A stretch of 64,000 nucleotides of DNA. Origin: an uncultured Bacteroidales bacterium (GTDB lineage: Bacteria > Bacteroidota > Bacteroidia > Bacteroidales > F082). Positions 1 to 8,918 of this stretch are shown piece by piece; position 1 is the stretch's first letter, and every line of letters starts with the position of its first letter. The stretch covers positions 62,001 to 126,000 of the forward strand of contig OMYA01000001.1 of assembly GCA_900315175.1 (NCBI GenBank). Direction: 5' to 3'. A program made the position numbers and the translations under genes. The notes below the pieces were generated by a model that was not told the origin of the DNA, ran no database searches, and was given only the letters and a program-made list of their open reading frames with translations.

Positions 1-52
1 ATAAATTTGCTGTTTCCGCAGCCGGAATAATAGAAAATCATGCTTTAAACTT

Positions 53-1231
53 TTATTTCATGCACATCTCAAAAATCTTTTCGACATCCTTCTGCTGAAG
101 GTGTTTGAAGCCTTTCAACGTTCCTCCGTTGACCGATTTCTTTGCCATAATGGCGAAGTTAGTCTCGTCGATGCCCACCTCCGGGAAGGTGCGTTTCAGC
201 TGTAAGGTGTTGAATAAGAAGTCGCTGAGTGCCGCGATAGCTTTCTTTGCGATCTCCATTTTAGGCAGTTTTGCATCTATGCCGAACACGTTGACGCCGA
301 ACTGCACATATTTGTCGACGGTTGTCTCGTCGAGGCAGTATTCCATCCAACGTGGCGTGATGATTGCGAGGCCTAATCCGTGGGTGATGTCGTAAATTGC
401 CGACACCTCATGTTCTATTGGGTGGCAGCTCCAAGGCTGGCGTTTGCCGCCGTCGATGAATCCGTTGATTGCCCACGACGATGTCCACATCAGGTTGGCG
501 CGTGCCTCGTAGTTGTCGGGCTCGCGCATGGCTATCGGTGCGTATTTGATGATGGTCTTCATCAAGCCTTCCATGAAGCAGTCGAGCATGTAGAGGTCGA
601 GGTTGTTGTTGAAATACACCTCGAAGATATGTGAGAGCATGTCGGCGGCGCCGCAGGCTGTCTGGTAAGGACTCACCGTGAAGGTGTTGGTCGGGTCGAG
701 GAACGACGCTTTAGGCAACATGGCTGGGGCGAGGCGACCTATCTTGTCTTTCGTCTCCGGGTTGCTGATGACGCCGCCCATGTCCATCTCCGAGCCTGTG
801 GCGGAGAGGGTGAGGATTGTCACTATAGGCAATGCCTTCTCTATCGGCGAGCGTTTGCCGAGGTCGAGGAAATCCCACGGGTCGTGGTCAACGCAGGCGC
901 CTGCCGCCATGAACTTGGTGGCGTCGATGGTGGAGCCGCCGCCGACAGCAAGAAGCACGTCGATATGATGTTCCTTGCACATCTGGGCACCCTTGCGCAC
1001 CGAGTCGATGCGTGGGTTAGGCTCGATACCCGAGAGCTCGAAGAGCTCGAGGCCGGCGTCATGAATCTCCTTCACCACACGGTCGTAAAGCCCGATCTTC
1101 TTGATGGAGCCGCCACCGTAGGTCATGAGCACACGCTTGCCGTATTTCTTCAGCTCCGCGCCGAGATTATTCATTTGGTCCTTGCCAAAATATACCTTCG
1201 TAGGAATGTAGTAAATGAAGTCGTTTATCAT
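53..1231 (-). CDS. Iron-containing alcohol dehydrogenase (butanol dehydrogenase type)
   Basis: Cytosolic NAD(P)H-dependent reductase of aldehydes to alcohols, 392 aa, the usual length for the group III metal-dependent family (BdhA/YqhD type). The nucleotide-binding GGGS lies at residues 97-100. The expected metal ligands are visible as Asp197 and His201 (in GAADMLSHIFE), His270 and His284 (in DITHGLGLA). The start MINDFIYYIPTKVYFG is the normal N-terminus. It lies 26 bp downstream of the lipoprotein gene on the same strand, so it may be cotranscribed, though no functional link is evident. The true substrate (butanal, other fermentative aldehydes, methylglyoxal) cannot be read from sequence. 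Confidence 0.93.
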   Translation of the reverse strand: MINDFIYYIPTKVYFGKDQMNNLGAELKKYGKRVLMTYGGGSIKKIGLYDRVVKEIHDAGLELFELSGIEPNPRIDSVRKGAQMCKEHHIDVLLAVGGGSTIDATKFMAAGACVDHDPWDFLDLGKRSPIEKALPIVTILTLSATGSEMDMGGVISNPETKDKIGRLAPAMLPKASFLDPTNTFTVSPYQTACGAADMLSHIFEVYFNNNLDLYMLDCFMEGLMKTIIKYAPIAMREPDNYEARANLMWTSSWAINGFIDGGKRQPWSCHPIEHEVSAIYDITHGLGLAIITPRWMEYCLDETTVDKYVQFGVNVFGIDAKLPKMEIAKKAIAALSDFLFNTLQLKRTFPEVGIDETNFAIMAKKSVNGGTLKGFKHLQQKDVEKIFEMCMK

Positions 1232-1257
1232 GATAAATACTGTTAAATAAAATATGA

Positions 1258-2727
1258 TTAGAGCGGTATCAGCGTGCTGACAACCACGTTGTTGTTAGGC
1301 TCTGTCTGGCTCTGCACACGTGTGACGCCGCGCTCCGGACCAGTCACATCGGTGACAAGCGTAACAGTTGAGCCGTCAGCCTTGATCACACTCTCGATGA
1401 ATGCCATGACACCGCCGTCGTAGTTACACTCGGTGCAGATGTTATATAATGGCACCTGCGAACGGTCGACAGACACATCCTCGATGGTCATTGTAGCAAG
1501 GTCGTAAATCGTGAAACGCGTCAAGCCATTAGCCATAACAGGCTTGTAGCAGTGACCTTCGGCGTCGAATTCCGAATAGAACGGCCAGTCCGAAGGAAGA
1601 GAGTTCGATGTCAGCTGATAAGTATTGGCATTAAAAGTCCATTTGGTCTGACCGTCAATCCATGAATAATTCTCTTCATCGCTGATATAAACTGTTGCAT
1701 ACCCTGAATCTCCGGTGAAATAACCATCGGTCACATACGTTCCGGTAGCCACATCGCCGTTGATATCGACACGATAAATTGTTGGAGTCCAGTCGCCGTG
1801 TATCGACACGAAATATTTACCGTTTATGCAACGCATTGTAGGTCCGTAATTATAATCTAATAAACTTGGAATACCTTGAATTGCCGGCAGAGTGCCGTCA
1901 GAAGCCATGATAGCTGCCACATGCGGGATATTGCTGCCATAGCTGATACATGTGCCGAGATGTCCGGCGTTGTCTGTGACGGCGTATGCAATGTTGATGG
2001 GCTGTGTCTCAGTGCCAGGCATCACATTGATAACATTGACATTGTCGCCATTTATGCGAAGCTTACTCAATCCACCATAATATGAGCCCGAGGCGAGATA
2101 TATGTCGTTGCCCACCTGAGCAATAAGTCCCAGCTTACGCAGTCTTTCACCGCTCAATTCGCCATCGAGAGGCATCCCATTGTCGAAAATCCAAGGGATA
2201 TTAGGACCTCCCAAATATTTAAGGTTTCCCATCGGGAATCTGGGAGCGACCTCGTTAAGGTCGTAAATCTTGCCATCGCTACGGCGGAGAAGGAAGTTCT
2301 CGCCGAAATCCGACCACCAGCTGTGCTCCACCGCATCGCGGATACGATCGGCCATGCTCTCACTAAAACCGCTGTAGTCGTTGCACTGATAACGGCATCC
2401 CATAAGCCAGATGTAAACGTCGCCCACAGGAATCATCTGTGTGATTTGGATGGTGAGATTGCGACTCAATTCCGTAGCGACACCGCTGTCGTCACAGTCG
2501 TATTCATAAGCCATAATCTGCAGATTACCGTTCTCATCGACGCTGTACAGGAATCCGCCGCTCTCGCCGTCTTTGGCACCGTCTTTGGCGCCCAAAGCGA
2601 GATAACGCGCACCGTTGAGGTTCACACTGCTCATCTTAAACGAAGAATCGCCTCCCTTGTCTTTCTTACAGGAAGCAACGCCCAAAACGAGCGCCAGGAT
2701 GATGAAAATACCTAATAGCTTTTTCAT
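1258..2727 (-). CDS. Bacteroidales lipoprotein, paralogue of the one at 19746-21236
   Basis: 489 aa. The N-terminus MKKLLGIFIILALVLGVASC is a type II (lipoprotein) signal peptide with the modified Cys at residue 20, followed by KKDKGGDSS, a lipid-surface-export-like charged/Gly start. I do not recognise a domain; the body looks beta-rich with repeated aromatic segments, possibly propeller-like. It shares its layout and short motifs with the protein at 19746-21236: early (L/T)xxARYLAL/AQMLALA, questions of 'RKSDGAIF'/'RRSDGKIYDL', and the ending VVSTLIPL / VISTLIRL. A surface or periplasmic sensor/binding role is only a guess. Confidence 0.85.
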   Translation of the reverse strand: MKKLLGIFIILALVLGVASCKKDKGGDSSFKMSSVNLNGARYLALGAKDGAKDGESGGFLYSVDENGNLQIMAYEYDCDDSGVATELSRNLTIQITQMIPVGDVYIWLMGCRYQCNDYSGFSESMADRIRDAVEHSWWSDFGENFLLRRSDGKIYDLNEVAPRFPMGNLKYLGGPNIPWIFDNGMPLDGELSGERLRKLGLIAQVGNDIYLASGSYYGGLSKLRINGDNVNVINVMPGTETQPINIAYAVTDNAGHLGTCISYGSNIPHVAAIMASDGTLPAIQGIPSLLDYNYGPTMRCINGKYFVSIHGDWTPTIYRVDINGDVATGTYVTDGYFTGDSGYATVYISDEENYSWIDGQTKWTFNANTYQLTSNSLPSDWPFYSEFDAEGHCYKPVMANGLTRFTIYDLATMTIEDVSVDRSQVPLYNICTECNYDGGVMAFIESVIKADGSTVTLVTDVTGPERGVTRVQSQTEPNNNVVVSTLIPL

Positions 2728-2779
2728 GATTAATGTTTTTTAGGTTAATAATCGACTTAACTGGTTAGAAATCAGGCCA

Positions 2780-2787
2780 CAAAGGTA
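2780..2787 (-). promoter_or_regulatory. -7 promoter element of the lipoprotein/adh unit
   Basis: Reading the minus strand this is TACCTTTG, a match to the Bacteroidetes TAnnTTTG box, about 53 bp before the lipoprotein start. The paralogue at 19746-21236 has the same variant (21262-21269). No clear -33 TTTG was seen. Confidence 0.55.
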
Positions 2788-2822
2788 ACAACTAAATTTC
2801 AAATAACCAAATAAAATGCGAT

Positions 2823-4424
2823 TTATTTTGTGATGCAGGCCTTCACGAAATTCATAAACAGCGGATGCGGATGCAGCACCGTCGACGAATACTCTGGATG
2901 GAACTGCGTTCCGATATACCAGCGAAGCTCAGGAATCTCAACGATTTCCACAAGTTTTGACTCAGGGTTTAACCCGACGCAGTGCATGCCGTATTTCTCG
3001 TATTCTTCGCGATATTTGTCGTTAAACTCATAACGGTGGCGGTGACGTTCGCGCACCATCGGTTTCTCGCCGTAGGCTTCCCATGTGCGGCTGCCGTTGA
3101 CGAGCTCGCAGTCGTACGCGCCGAGACGCATGGTGCCGCCCATCTGGGTGATGTTTTTCTGTTCCTCCATCATGTCGATGACGTTGTGCGGCGTCACAGG
3201 GTCCATCTCGCTGCTGTTGGCATCGGCATAACCGAGCACGTTACGTGCGAACTCGATGACCATCATCTGCATGCCGAGACAGATGCCAAAGGTAGGGATA
3301 TCGTGTGTCCTCGTGTATTCCGCAGCGATGATTTTGCCTTCGATGCCACGCTGGCCGAAGCCTGGACAGATGACGATGCCTGCCATGCCTTTCAGCATCT
3401 CGGCGACGTTGTCTTTTGTGATGTGCTCACTGTTGACGAAATGTATCTTAACCTTGTAATCGTTGTATGTCCCGGCGTGTGCGAGGCTCTCGCGGATGCT
3501 TTTGTAGGCATCCTGAAGGTCGTATTTGCCGACGAGGGCGATGTCGACGGTTCTTGTGGCGTTTTTGCGGCGTTCCAAGAAGTCATGCCACGCGCCGAGT
3601 TCCGGTGTCGGTCCGACTTCCATGCCCATTTTCTTTAAGATGATGGCGTCCAGGCCTTGGCGCTGCATGTTGACCGGCACCTCGTAGATGCTTGGCAGGT
3701 CTTGGCTTTGTATGACGGCATCCACGTCGACGTTGCAGAAATGAGCGACCTTCAAACGAAGATCCTCGCTGAGTTCGTGTTCAGTTCTCAGCACCAGCAC
3801 CTCCGGCTGGATTCCCAGTCCTTGCAGCTGTTTCACGCTGGTCTGCGTAGGCTTGGTCTTGAGCTCGCCTGCCGCGGCGAGGTATGGGACGTATGTCAGA
3901 TGCACGTTGAGAGCACGTTGCGGCCCGAGCTGCCAACGAAGCTGACGGATAGCCTCAAGGAACGGCTGCCCCTCGATGTCGCCGATGGTGCCACCGATCT
4001 CAGTGATGACGAAATCGAAATGTTCCTTGGTGGCGTTCAACAAAATGCGACGTTTTATCTCGTCGGTGATGTGCGGCACCACCTGTATCGTCTTGCCGAG
4101 ATAGTCGCCACGGCGCTCACGTTCGATGACGCTGAGGTATATCCTACCCGTCGTCACGCTGTTGTCGCGTGTCGTCTCGATGCCGGTGAAACGCTCATAA
4201 TGACCGAGGTCGAGGTCGGTCTCGAAGCCATCAGCGGTGACGTAGCATTCGCCGTGCTCGTAAGGGTTCAGCGTGCCCGGGTCAACGTTGATGTAAGGGT
4301 CGAATTTCTGGATTGTTATCTTGTAACCGCGGGCTTGAAGAAGCTTGCCCAGCGAGGCGGAGATGATGCCCTTCCCTAACGAAGACGCCACACCTCCCGT
4401 GATGAAAATGTATCTTGTTTCCAT
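2823..4424 (-). CDS. pyrG: CTP synthase
   Basis: Converts UTP plus glutamine (or ammonia) and ATP to CTP; essential pyrimidine step. The N-terminal synthetase domain starts METRYIFITGGVASSLGKGI with the P-loop-like GKG; the C-terminal class I glutamine amidotransferase domain has the nucleophile in FGICLGMQMM and the His-Glu pair in GTQFHPEY near the C-terminus. I take the ATG at 4422-4424 as the start because the open frame upstream begins only with TTG inside the promoter. Monocistronic by appearance. About 533 aa, normal length. Confidence 0.97.
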   Translation of the reverse strand: METRYIFITGGVASSLGKGIISASLGKLLQARGYKITIQKFDPYINVDPGTLNPYEHGECYVTADGFETDLDLGHYERFTGIETTRDNSVTTGRIYLSVIERERRGDYLGKTIQVVPHITDEIKRRILLNATKEHFDFVITEIGGTIGDIEGQPFLEAIRQLRWQLGPQRALNVHLTYVPYLAAAGELKTKPTQTSVKQLQGLGIQPEVLVLRTEHELSEDLRLKVAHFCNVDVDAVIQSQDLPSIYEVPVNMQRQGLDAIILKKMGMEVGPTPELGAWHDFLERRKNATRTVDIALVGKYDLQDAYKSIRESLAHAGTYNDYKVKIHFVNSEHITKDNVAEMLKGMAGIVICPGFGQRGIEGKIIAAEYTRTHDIPTFGICLGMQMMVIEFARNVLGYADANSSEMDPVTPHNVIDMMEEQKNITQMGGTMRLGAYDCELVNGSRTWEAYGEKPMVRERHRHRYEFNDKYREEYEKYGMHCVGLNPESKLVEIVEIPELRWYIGTQFHPEYSSTVLHPHPLFMNFVKACITK

Positions 4425-4439
4425 ATTATTTTGAAAAAG

Positions 4440-4447
4440 CAAAAATA
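4440..4447 (-). promoter_or_regulatory. -7 promoter element of pyrG
   Basis: Minus strand reads TATTTTTG, 15 bp before the pyrG ATG, so the leader is very short. It is back to back with the promoter of the DUF4419 gene. Confidence 0.6.
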
Positions 4448-4532
4448 GAATTTTTTGAGTTTCACGCCACCACTTTTTTTCAACAATTTTATGTTTATTT
4501 TGAACACAAATTTTTCAAATAAAAATAATGTT

Positions 4533-4540
4533 TATATTTG
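4533..4540 (+). promoter_or_regulatory. -7 promoter element of the DUF4419-nudix unit
   Basis: TATATTTG, exact TAnnTTTG match, 24 bp before the ATG at 4565. The TTG inside it opens the longer reading frame, which is why the longer start is rejected. Confidence 0.65.
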
Positions 4541-4564
4541 CAATCGCAAACGAAACATAATCTT

Positions 4565-5965
4565 ATGAAAAGAATTATCATTCCGATATTTATCGCCCTT
4601 ATCGTGATGACCGGTTGTGCACAACAGAAACCAGCTGTCACGAAATCAGAAGGCAGCATTACATTTGTCGTCGACGGTGACTTGCCAAGAGTAAAGGAAT
4701 ATTTCTACCCATATGATGGCAATAAGCTTGCCAGATATTTACTTGATAAAGAAGCAATGTCTGGAGCAAAAAACTACAATATCATTGCCACCAGTTTCGC
4801 CAACGAGCAAAATATAAGATTTGAGGGCGAAGACTCATTCTATCAATGCCTCGTATATGCTTATGCCAATCACAGATCTGTCACAATTTCTCCTGATATG
4901 ATTTGGATGCTTATAAGCCAAGGATTTGCACGCTACGTGAATGCGCATGCAGAAAAACTGAGAGAGCAACTGGTTGACCATTCAGAAAAAATGGATTTGG
5001 TAATCAATTCGGAAGTTGATGTGCTTTCTGAAGATGCCGACTGGCCATCTCTTATCGATAATTTCGCTTCGCAAATTGACAAATACACAAAAAACGACAT
5101 AGCAAAAACCATCACTGCCGATTTTTCGACAACTACATCGGTGGAGCGCATCGCATCGCAAATTACGTTGATGGAAAGCGTAAAGTCGTACTTCGAATTC
5201 ATCGTCACTTATATGTCATGCGGCATACCATACATCACGCTTGAAGGTACTCCCAACGATTGGCAGCAAGTACTTGAAAAGACTAGGAAACTCGGCAGCT
5301 ATGGTAAACTTGGTAAATGGACCCAAGATTTGGAGCCGATACTCAACGAGTTTATATTCGCCTCCGAGGGACAGCCCAACCACAACTTCTGGCGTCAAAT
5401 GGTCAAGAAACAACGCGTCGACAGGCTGAAAGGCGGCGGTTGCAGTTCGGAAGAGCCCACAAAACTCGACGGATGGATGTTGAAATTGTTCCCAGATGAA
5501 AACGGGAACACCCTTTCAAGCATTTATCACACCAAAAATATGCCAACGGAGTATGTGAAAGTTGGTTTCAAGTATTGTGTCATTGACCCTGGACAAGGCA
5601 TGATAACAAACGAGACTCCGATGGAGCTTTGGGCAGGATTCATCGGAGCCGAAGATGACACCATCAATAACATGCTAACTCCAAAAATCGGCTGGCTTGT
5701 GTGTAGCATTTCTCAAAACAACGACGAACTACTGAAGGAACTCAAAGATAGATGGGCCATCGAGCTTCGCGTCCAAGAGGTGCCAGAAGTGCTTTCACGC
5801 ATAGAGCACATCAGAAACTTGAGACTTGAGTTCACAGATAAGGTCGTCATTCCCGAGTGGTTCTATAATATGAACATCGACAATCTGAGTATTAAAGGCG
5901 ATGTTACCAAGGAGGACAAAGCAAAACTTTTGGAGTATTTCCCTAAAGCATACATAAGAAAGTAA
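4565..5965 (+). CDS. DUF4419-family lipoprotein
   Basis: 466 aa from the ATG at 4565. MKRIIIPIFIALIVMTGCAQ is a lipoprotein signal peptide, so the mature protein is membrane anchored. The rest matches the DUF4419 family as I remember it: the segment around YANHRSVTISPDMIWMLI, the region EKMDLVINSEV, the conserved YFEFIVTYMSCGIPYITLEG and the C-terminal PKIGWLVCSI. The family is of unknown function and also occurs in fungi and other eukaryotes. The stop codon is followed after one base by the ATG of the Nudix gene, so the two are cotranscribed. Confidence 0.8.
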   Translation: MKRIIIPIFIALIVMTGCAQQKPAVTKSEGSITFVVDGDLPRVKEYFYPYDGNKLARYLLDKEAMSGAKNYNIIATSFANEQNIRFEGEDSFYQCLVYAYANHRSVTISPDMIWMLISQGFARYVNAHAEKLREQLVDHSEKMDLVINSEVDVLSEDADWPSLIDNFASQIDKYTKNDIAKTITADFSTTTSVERIASQITLMESVKSYFEFIVTYMSCGIPYITLEGTPNDWQQVLEKTRKLGSYGKLGKWTQDLEPILNEFIFASEGQPNHNFWRQMVKKQRVDRLKGGGCSSEEPTKLDGWMLKLFPDENGNTLSSIYHTKNMPTEYVKVGFKYCVIDPGQGMITNETPMELWAGFIGAEDDTINNMLTPKIGWLVCSISQNNDELLKELKDRWAIELRVQEVPEVLSRIEHIRNLRLEFTDKVVIPEWFYNMNIDNLSIKGDVTKEDKAKLLEYFPKAYIRK

Positions 5966-5966
5966 T

Positions 5967-6404
5967 ATGGCATTTGTATACGACTATCCCCGTCCTGCTG
6001 TCACCGCCGACTGCGTGGTGATTGCGAAGGAAATCGAGCCGAAAGTGCTGCTCATCCGGCGTGGCAACGAGCCGTTTAAGGGCTGTTGGGCGTTCCCTGG
6101 CGGATTCATGAACATGGATGAGACCGCCGAGCAGTGCGCGGTGCGGGAACTCGAAGAAGAGACCGGATTGAAAGTCACTGAAATCAAGCAGATTGGGGCT
6201 TATTCGAAGGTCGACCGCGACCCTCGCGGAAGGACGGTTACCGTGGCATATCTTGCTATAATTGACAAAACCGAAGCCGTCAAAGGCAGTGACGACGCCG
6301 CCAAAGCACAGTGGTTCCCTATCTCTGCATTACCGAAATTAGCTTTCGACCACGAAGAGATTATGGCTGACGCAAAGAAACTCTACCTGTCTTTATCACG
6401 ATAA
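5967..6404 (+). CDS. Nudix hydrolase
   Basis: 145 aa. The Nudix box GX5EX7REUXEEXGU runs from GGFMNMDE through RELEEETGL (about residues 43-66), binding Mg2+ for cleavage of a nucleoside diphosphate linked to X. The N-terminal DYPRPAVTADCVVI and the downstream SKVDRDPRGRTVTVAYLA resemble ADP-ribose pyrophosphatase / NrtR-like catalytic domains, so ADP-ribose or NADH are plausible substrates. There is no C-terminal winged helix, so it is not an NrtR repressor. Start is one base after the DUF4419 stop. Its last 22 bp overlap the end of the convergent S41 protease gene. Confidence 0.92.
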   Translation: MAFVYDYPRPAVTADCVVIAKEIEPKVLLIRRGNEPFKGCWAFPGGFMNMDETAEQCAVRELEEETGLKVTEIKQIGAYSKVDRDPRGRTVTVAYLAIIDKTEAVKGSDDAAKAQWFPISALPKLAFDHEEIMADAKKLYLSLSR

Positions 6405-7717
6405 AACTCCCAGGTGTCGGTGTGGCCGTCTTTGTAGGTGTAACTCCAAACGAGCTCGTCTTTTGTCAGTTTCGCCAAGTTAAATTTGGTCTCGCGACCG
6501 ATACCACCGCTAACCTTATTCACGATACGTTCAGCAAGTTCTCGTTCTTCGCCACAGCCATCTCCTTTAGCCTCAAGCAGTTCCATGCGGAAACTATCGG
6601 CATCACCCGATGAATAGAAATCGTTGCCTTCAACACGCCACCAACCCGGACTGACATAGTTAAAAACCCAAGTCACAGTGCCGCCTTCGTTCAGCGTCAC
6701 CTTATAAACCTGATTTGCCGAGTCGAGAGCGCTGCCGTCGGGATAAAAATCCATGGTGCCAGTCTCGTGCACATCGACATGACCTTCAGCTATGTCATAA
6801 TTCCAGCCATGCTGGTAATAATAGTGTCCGGCAGCATCTATTTTATTAAAATCTTTAATCCATTCCAACGCTGACTCTACCGGCGTTTCGGTCATCACAT
6901 CTGGCTGAATAGGGTCGTCGCAAAACACCTCATCGGTGCGGGCGACATCGGTGCCTGTGGTGAGTACGAGTTGCGAGCCGTCAGGAAGGCTAAACGGCTG
7001 GTTGCACGAGGCATAACCTGCTGTAGGCGCACCGAAAGTGCGCGCGTTTTCCATGCCACGGAAACAAATAAGAACCGCTTCGCCAGAACTTGCAGTCTTG
7101 TCGTCGGTGAGAATCGCCACAGGGCATTCGATTGGCGATTGTCGCGTCACACCAACCGCTTTCACCACAAATTCCACATTGACTTTACTACAATGATTGC
7201 GAGTCTGGAATTTCAAAATAATGTCATCAGGCAGAAAACGATGCACCGCGGCAATCATCGGATGCATGTTGCCTCCAAGGTTGCCTCGGAGGTCTATGAC
7301 AACACCTTGCAAGTCATCTGGAATAGCGTTTAAAACGGTATTAGCGTATTTGACACCATCTTCATGATTACCCATAAAATGCGGCAGTTTGATGAATGCG
7401 ATGCTATCTTCCATAATCTCAACTGTCGGCATTTCCCATTCAGCGTTGTTATTTTCCTTTATCCCGTCGGCAGTGATCAAAAATGTGTGCTTGCCACCCG
7501 CCACTTTGCCCGTTTTAATAACGATTTCCTGAGCCTCTTCAATAGTTTCAGGATTCGCTGACAAAGCTTCATTTTTGGCATTTTCCCATTCGTCACCTTG
7601 GGCATAAATGCCATACTTATCCATGATTTTAACGGCTTTTTTGACATAATTGGTGTTCGAATTGCCGCATGATGCCATCAAGCAAGCTGTCAACAATATT
7701 AATAATACACGTTTCAT
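6383..7717 (-). CDS. S41-family serine protease lipoprotein
   Basis: 444 aa. MKRVLLILLTACLMASC is a lipoprotein signal (Cys17). The central part has the tail-specific-protease fold: SIAFIKLPHF, VVIDLRGNLGGN (the conserved DLRxNxGG) and the nucleophile serine in DDKTASSGEAV, followed by GAPTAGY. The PDZ domain of classical CtpA proteins is missing. After about residue 300 there is an extra domain ending in TWEFYRDKDR that looks like a small beta-barrel (lipocalin-like) domain found in Bacteroidetes. Likely periplasmic/surface peptidase; substrate unknown. Convergent overlap with the Nudix gene. Confidence 0.88.
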   Translation of the reverse strand: MKRVLLILLTACLMASCGNSNTNYVKKAVKIMDKYGIYAQGDEWENAKNEALSANPETIEEAQEIVIKTGKVAGGKHTFLITADGIKENNNAEWEMPTVEIMEDSIAFIKLPHFMGNHEDGVKYANTVLNAIPDDLQGVVIDLRGNLGGNMHPMIAAVHRFLPDDIILKFQTRNHCSKVNVEFVVKAVGVTRQSPIECPVAILTDDKTASSGEAVLICFRGMENARTFGAPTAGYASCNQPFSLPDGSQLVLTTGTDVARTDEVFCDDPIQPDVMTETPVESALEWIKDFNKIDAAGHYYYQHGWNYDIAEGHVDVHETGTMDFYPDGSALDSANQVYKVTLNEGGTVTWVFNYVSPGWWRVEGNDFYSSGDADSFRMELLEAKGDGCGEERELAERIVNKVSGGIGRETKFNLAKLTKDELVWSYTYKDGHTDTWEFYRDKDR

Positions 7718-7748
7718 AATTATAATATTTAAACTTTTAAAATATCCA

Positions 7749-8273
7749 TTAATTATTCATTTTATCAAGTTTCATTACTTTTACCGGTCTGTCGGCGCCG
7801 ACTGCAAGATTCGGACAGATGGTTTCCTTGCCTGTGTCAATGAAGCCGCACTTCTCCATAACCTTGCCGGATGCTGGATTTTCTGGAAAATAATCGCCCC
7901 AAATTGCATTGAATTTATTTACATTAAAACAATAATCAATGACCAAACGCAATGCCTCAGTGCAGATTCCTTTGCCCCAGTAAGGCTTGGCGACCCAATA
8001 GCCGATTTCACATTCGTTTTCAGCTATTTTCAAGTTTGAAACAGAAGCTCTAAGTACTCCGATACATCCAATTATCTCAGAGGTCTCTTTTAACTCAATT
8101 GCCCATGTATCGTCATTGCTGAAGAAGCTTTTAATAATCTCCCTGCTCTCCTCCACGCTTTTATGTGGCGGCCAACCGGCGCGAGGTCCAACATCAGGGT
8201 CTGAAGCGTATTTGAACAAAGCGGCGGCATCACTTTCCAGCCACGGACGAAGTATTATTCTTTCAGTTTGCAT
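7749..8273 (-). CDS. GNAT-family N-acetyltransferase (RimJ/RimL type)
   Basis: 174 aa from MQTERIILRPWLESDAAALF, the usual RimJ/RimL-like start; this ATG (8271-8273) is internal to a longer frame that begins at 8384. Acetyl-CoA binding motif A is in EIGYWVAKPYWGKGICTEAL (Gly-Lys-Gly) and the C-terminal KVMEKCGFIDTGKE is typical. It transfers acetyl from acetyl-CoA to an amine, either a protein N-terminus or a small molecule. The extra 37 codons upstream come from a different gene (see 8274-8384), so the protein may be made from either start. Confidence 0.85.
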   Translation of the reverse strand: MQTERIILRPWLESDAAALFKYASDPDVGPRAGWPPHKSVEESREIIKSFFSNDDTWAIELKETSEIIGCIGVLRASVSNLKIAENECEIGYWVAKPYWGKGICTEALRLVIDYCFNVNKFNAIWGDYFPENPASGKVMEKCGFIDTGKETICPNLAVGADRPVKVMKLDKMNN

Positions 8274-8384
8274 ATTTATTCTATAATTTTTTGTTCTGAT
8301 GAAGTGTCCTTCCTGAACCGCTGCAAAAGTGGCGATGGCGATGCCGCACAGGATACGGATACTTGTGATGATGTTGGCCTGCAT
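8274..8384 (-). pseudogene. 5' remnant of a CDP-alcohol phosphatidyltransferase gene fused to the GNAT frame
   Basis: The peptide MQANIITSIRILCGIAIATF closely resembles the first helix of small CDP-alcohol phosphatidyltransferases of Bacteroidales/Clostridia (typically M(K)ANIITxIRILCxI), but the catalytic DGxxAR...GxxxD motif that should follow is absent; after about 25 codons the frame runs into the acetyltransferase. Its ATG overlaps the TAA of the zinc-ribbon gene by one base (TAATG), a coupled arrangement expected of a real gene start. I infer a deletion that removed most of the enzyme. Family assignment is from memory of the N-terminus only. Confidence 0.45.
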
Positions 8385-8659
8385 TATTTTTTCCAGCGTT
8401 TAAGCATCGGGAAATACTGCCGCATCATGTACTTGTATTCCTCCTTGGTCATCGGCTTCGGCATATTTTTGTTCACCTCGTCAACAAATTGGGCGCAGAA
8501 CTCAATCATTTCGTCCATGGTGCAGTCGTTGGTGAACTTACCGTTCTGATAGCAGTACATGCAGTAATCATCGTTCTTGCTTCCGTCGGCGTTAGTGCCG
8601 CGATTCTCATCATTCAGTGGCATTCCGCAGCTCTGACAAAATTTCATTTCGTTTTCCAT
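8384..8659 (-). CDS. Small zinc-ribbon protein (Zn_ribbon_2 type)
   Basis: 91 aa. The N-terminus has CQSCGMPL and then CMYCYQNG, two CxxC pairs that would hold one zinc. The following EFCAQFVDEVNK and MTKEEYKYMMRQYFPMLKRW fit the short putative zinc-ribbon family (PF12674-like) common in anaerobes. Function unknown; often linked to small transcription regulators or acetyltransferases. Its stop overlaps the start of the fused reading frame downstream. Confidence 0.85.
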   Translation of the reverse strand: MENEMKFCQSCGMPLNDENRGTNADGSKNDDYCMYCYQNGKFTNDCTMDEMIEFCAQFVDEVNKNMPKPMTKEEYKYMMRQYFPMLKRWKK

Positions 8660-8693
8660 AGTGTTATTGTTTCAATTTTTCTTCGCTTCAACA

Positions 8694-8885
8694 TTATTCG
8701 CATGAACCATTGCAATTCGAGAAGCTGTCCATTTCCAGACATTGACCGCATGTTTCAAAAACTTTGTTCATGGCGCACTGGTGGATTAGGCAAAGCTTAT
8801 CGCAAAAAAACAATTTTTCTGCCATTAGCGCGACGGCGATTACAAGTTGTTTGCAACTGTTCATGTTGATTAGTTTCGTTACCAT
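8694..8885 (-). CDS. Small cysteine-rich ORF, uncertain
   Basis: 63 codons upstream of and in the same direction as the zinc-ribbon gene, 34 bp apart. It contains seven cysteines, five of them in CDKLC, CGQC and the C-terminal CNGSC spacing, suggestive of metal binding, and a short hydrophobic run near residues 13-22. I do not recognise it and no promoter is obvious; it could be a real small protein or a decayed gene in this disturbed area. Confidence 0.3.
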   Translation of the reverse strand: MVTKLINMNSCKQLVIAVALMAEKLFFCDKLCLIHQCAMNKVFETCGQCLEMDSFSNCNGSCE

Positions 8886-8918
8886 AATTATTTCTATCTC
8901 CTATGTATATCGACAACT

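Noticed and set aside
2982..4379. Long open frames on the plus strand opposite pyrG
   Set aside because: Codon-bias shadows of a well-conserved CTP synthase; the translations have no domain character and no promoter.
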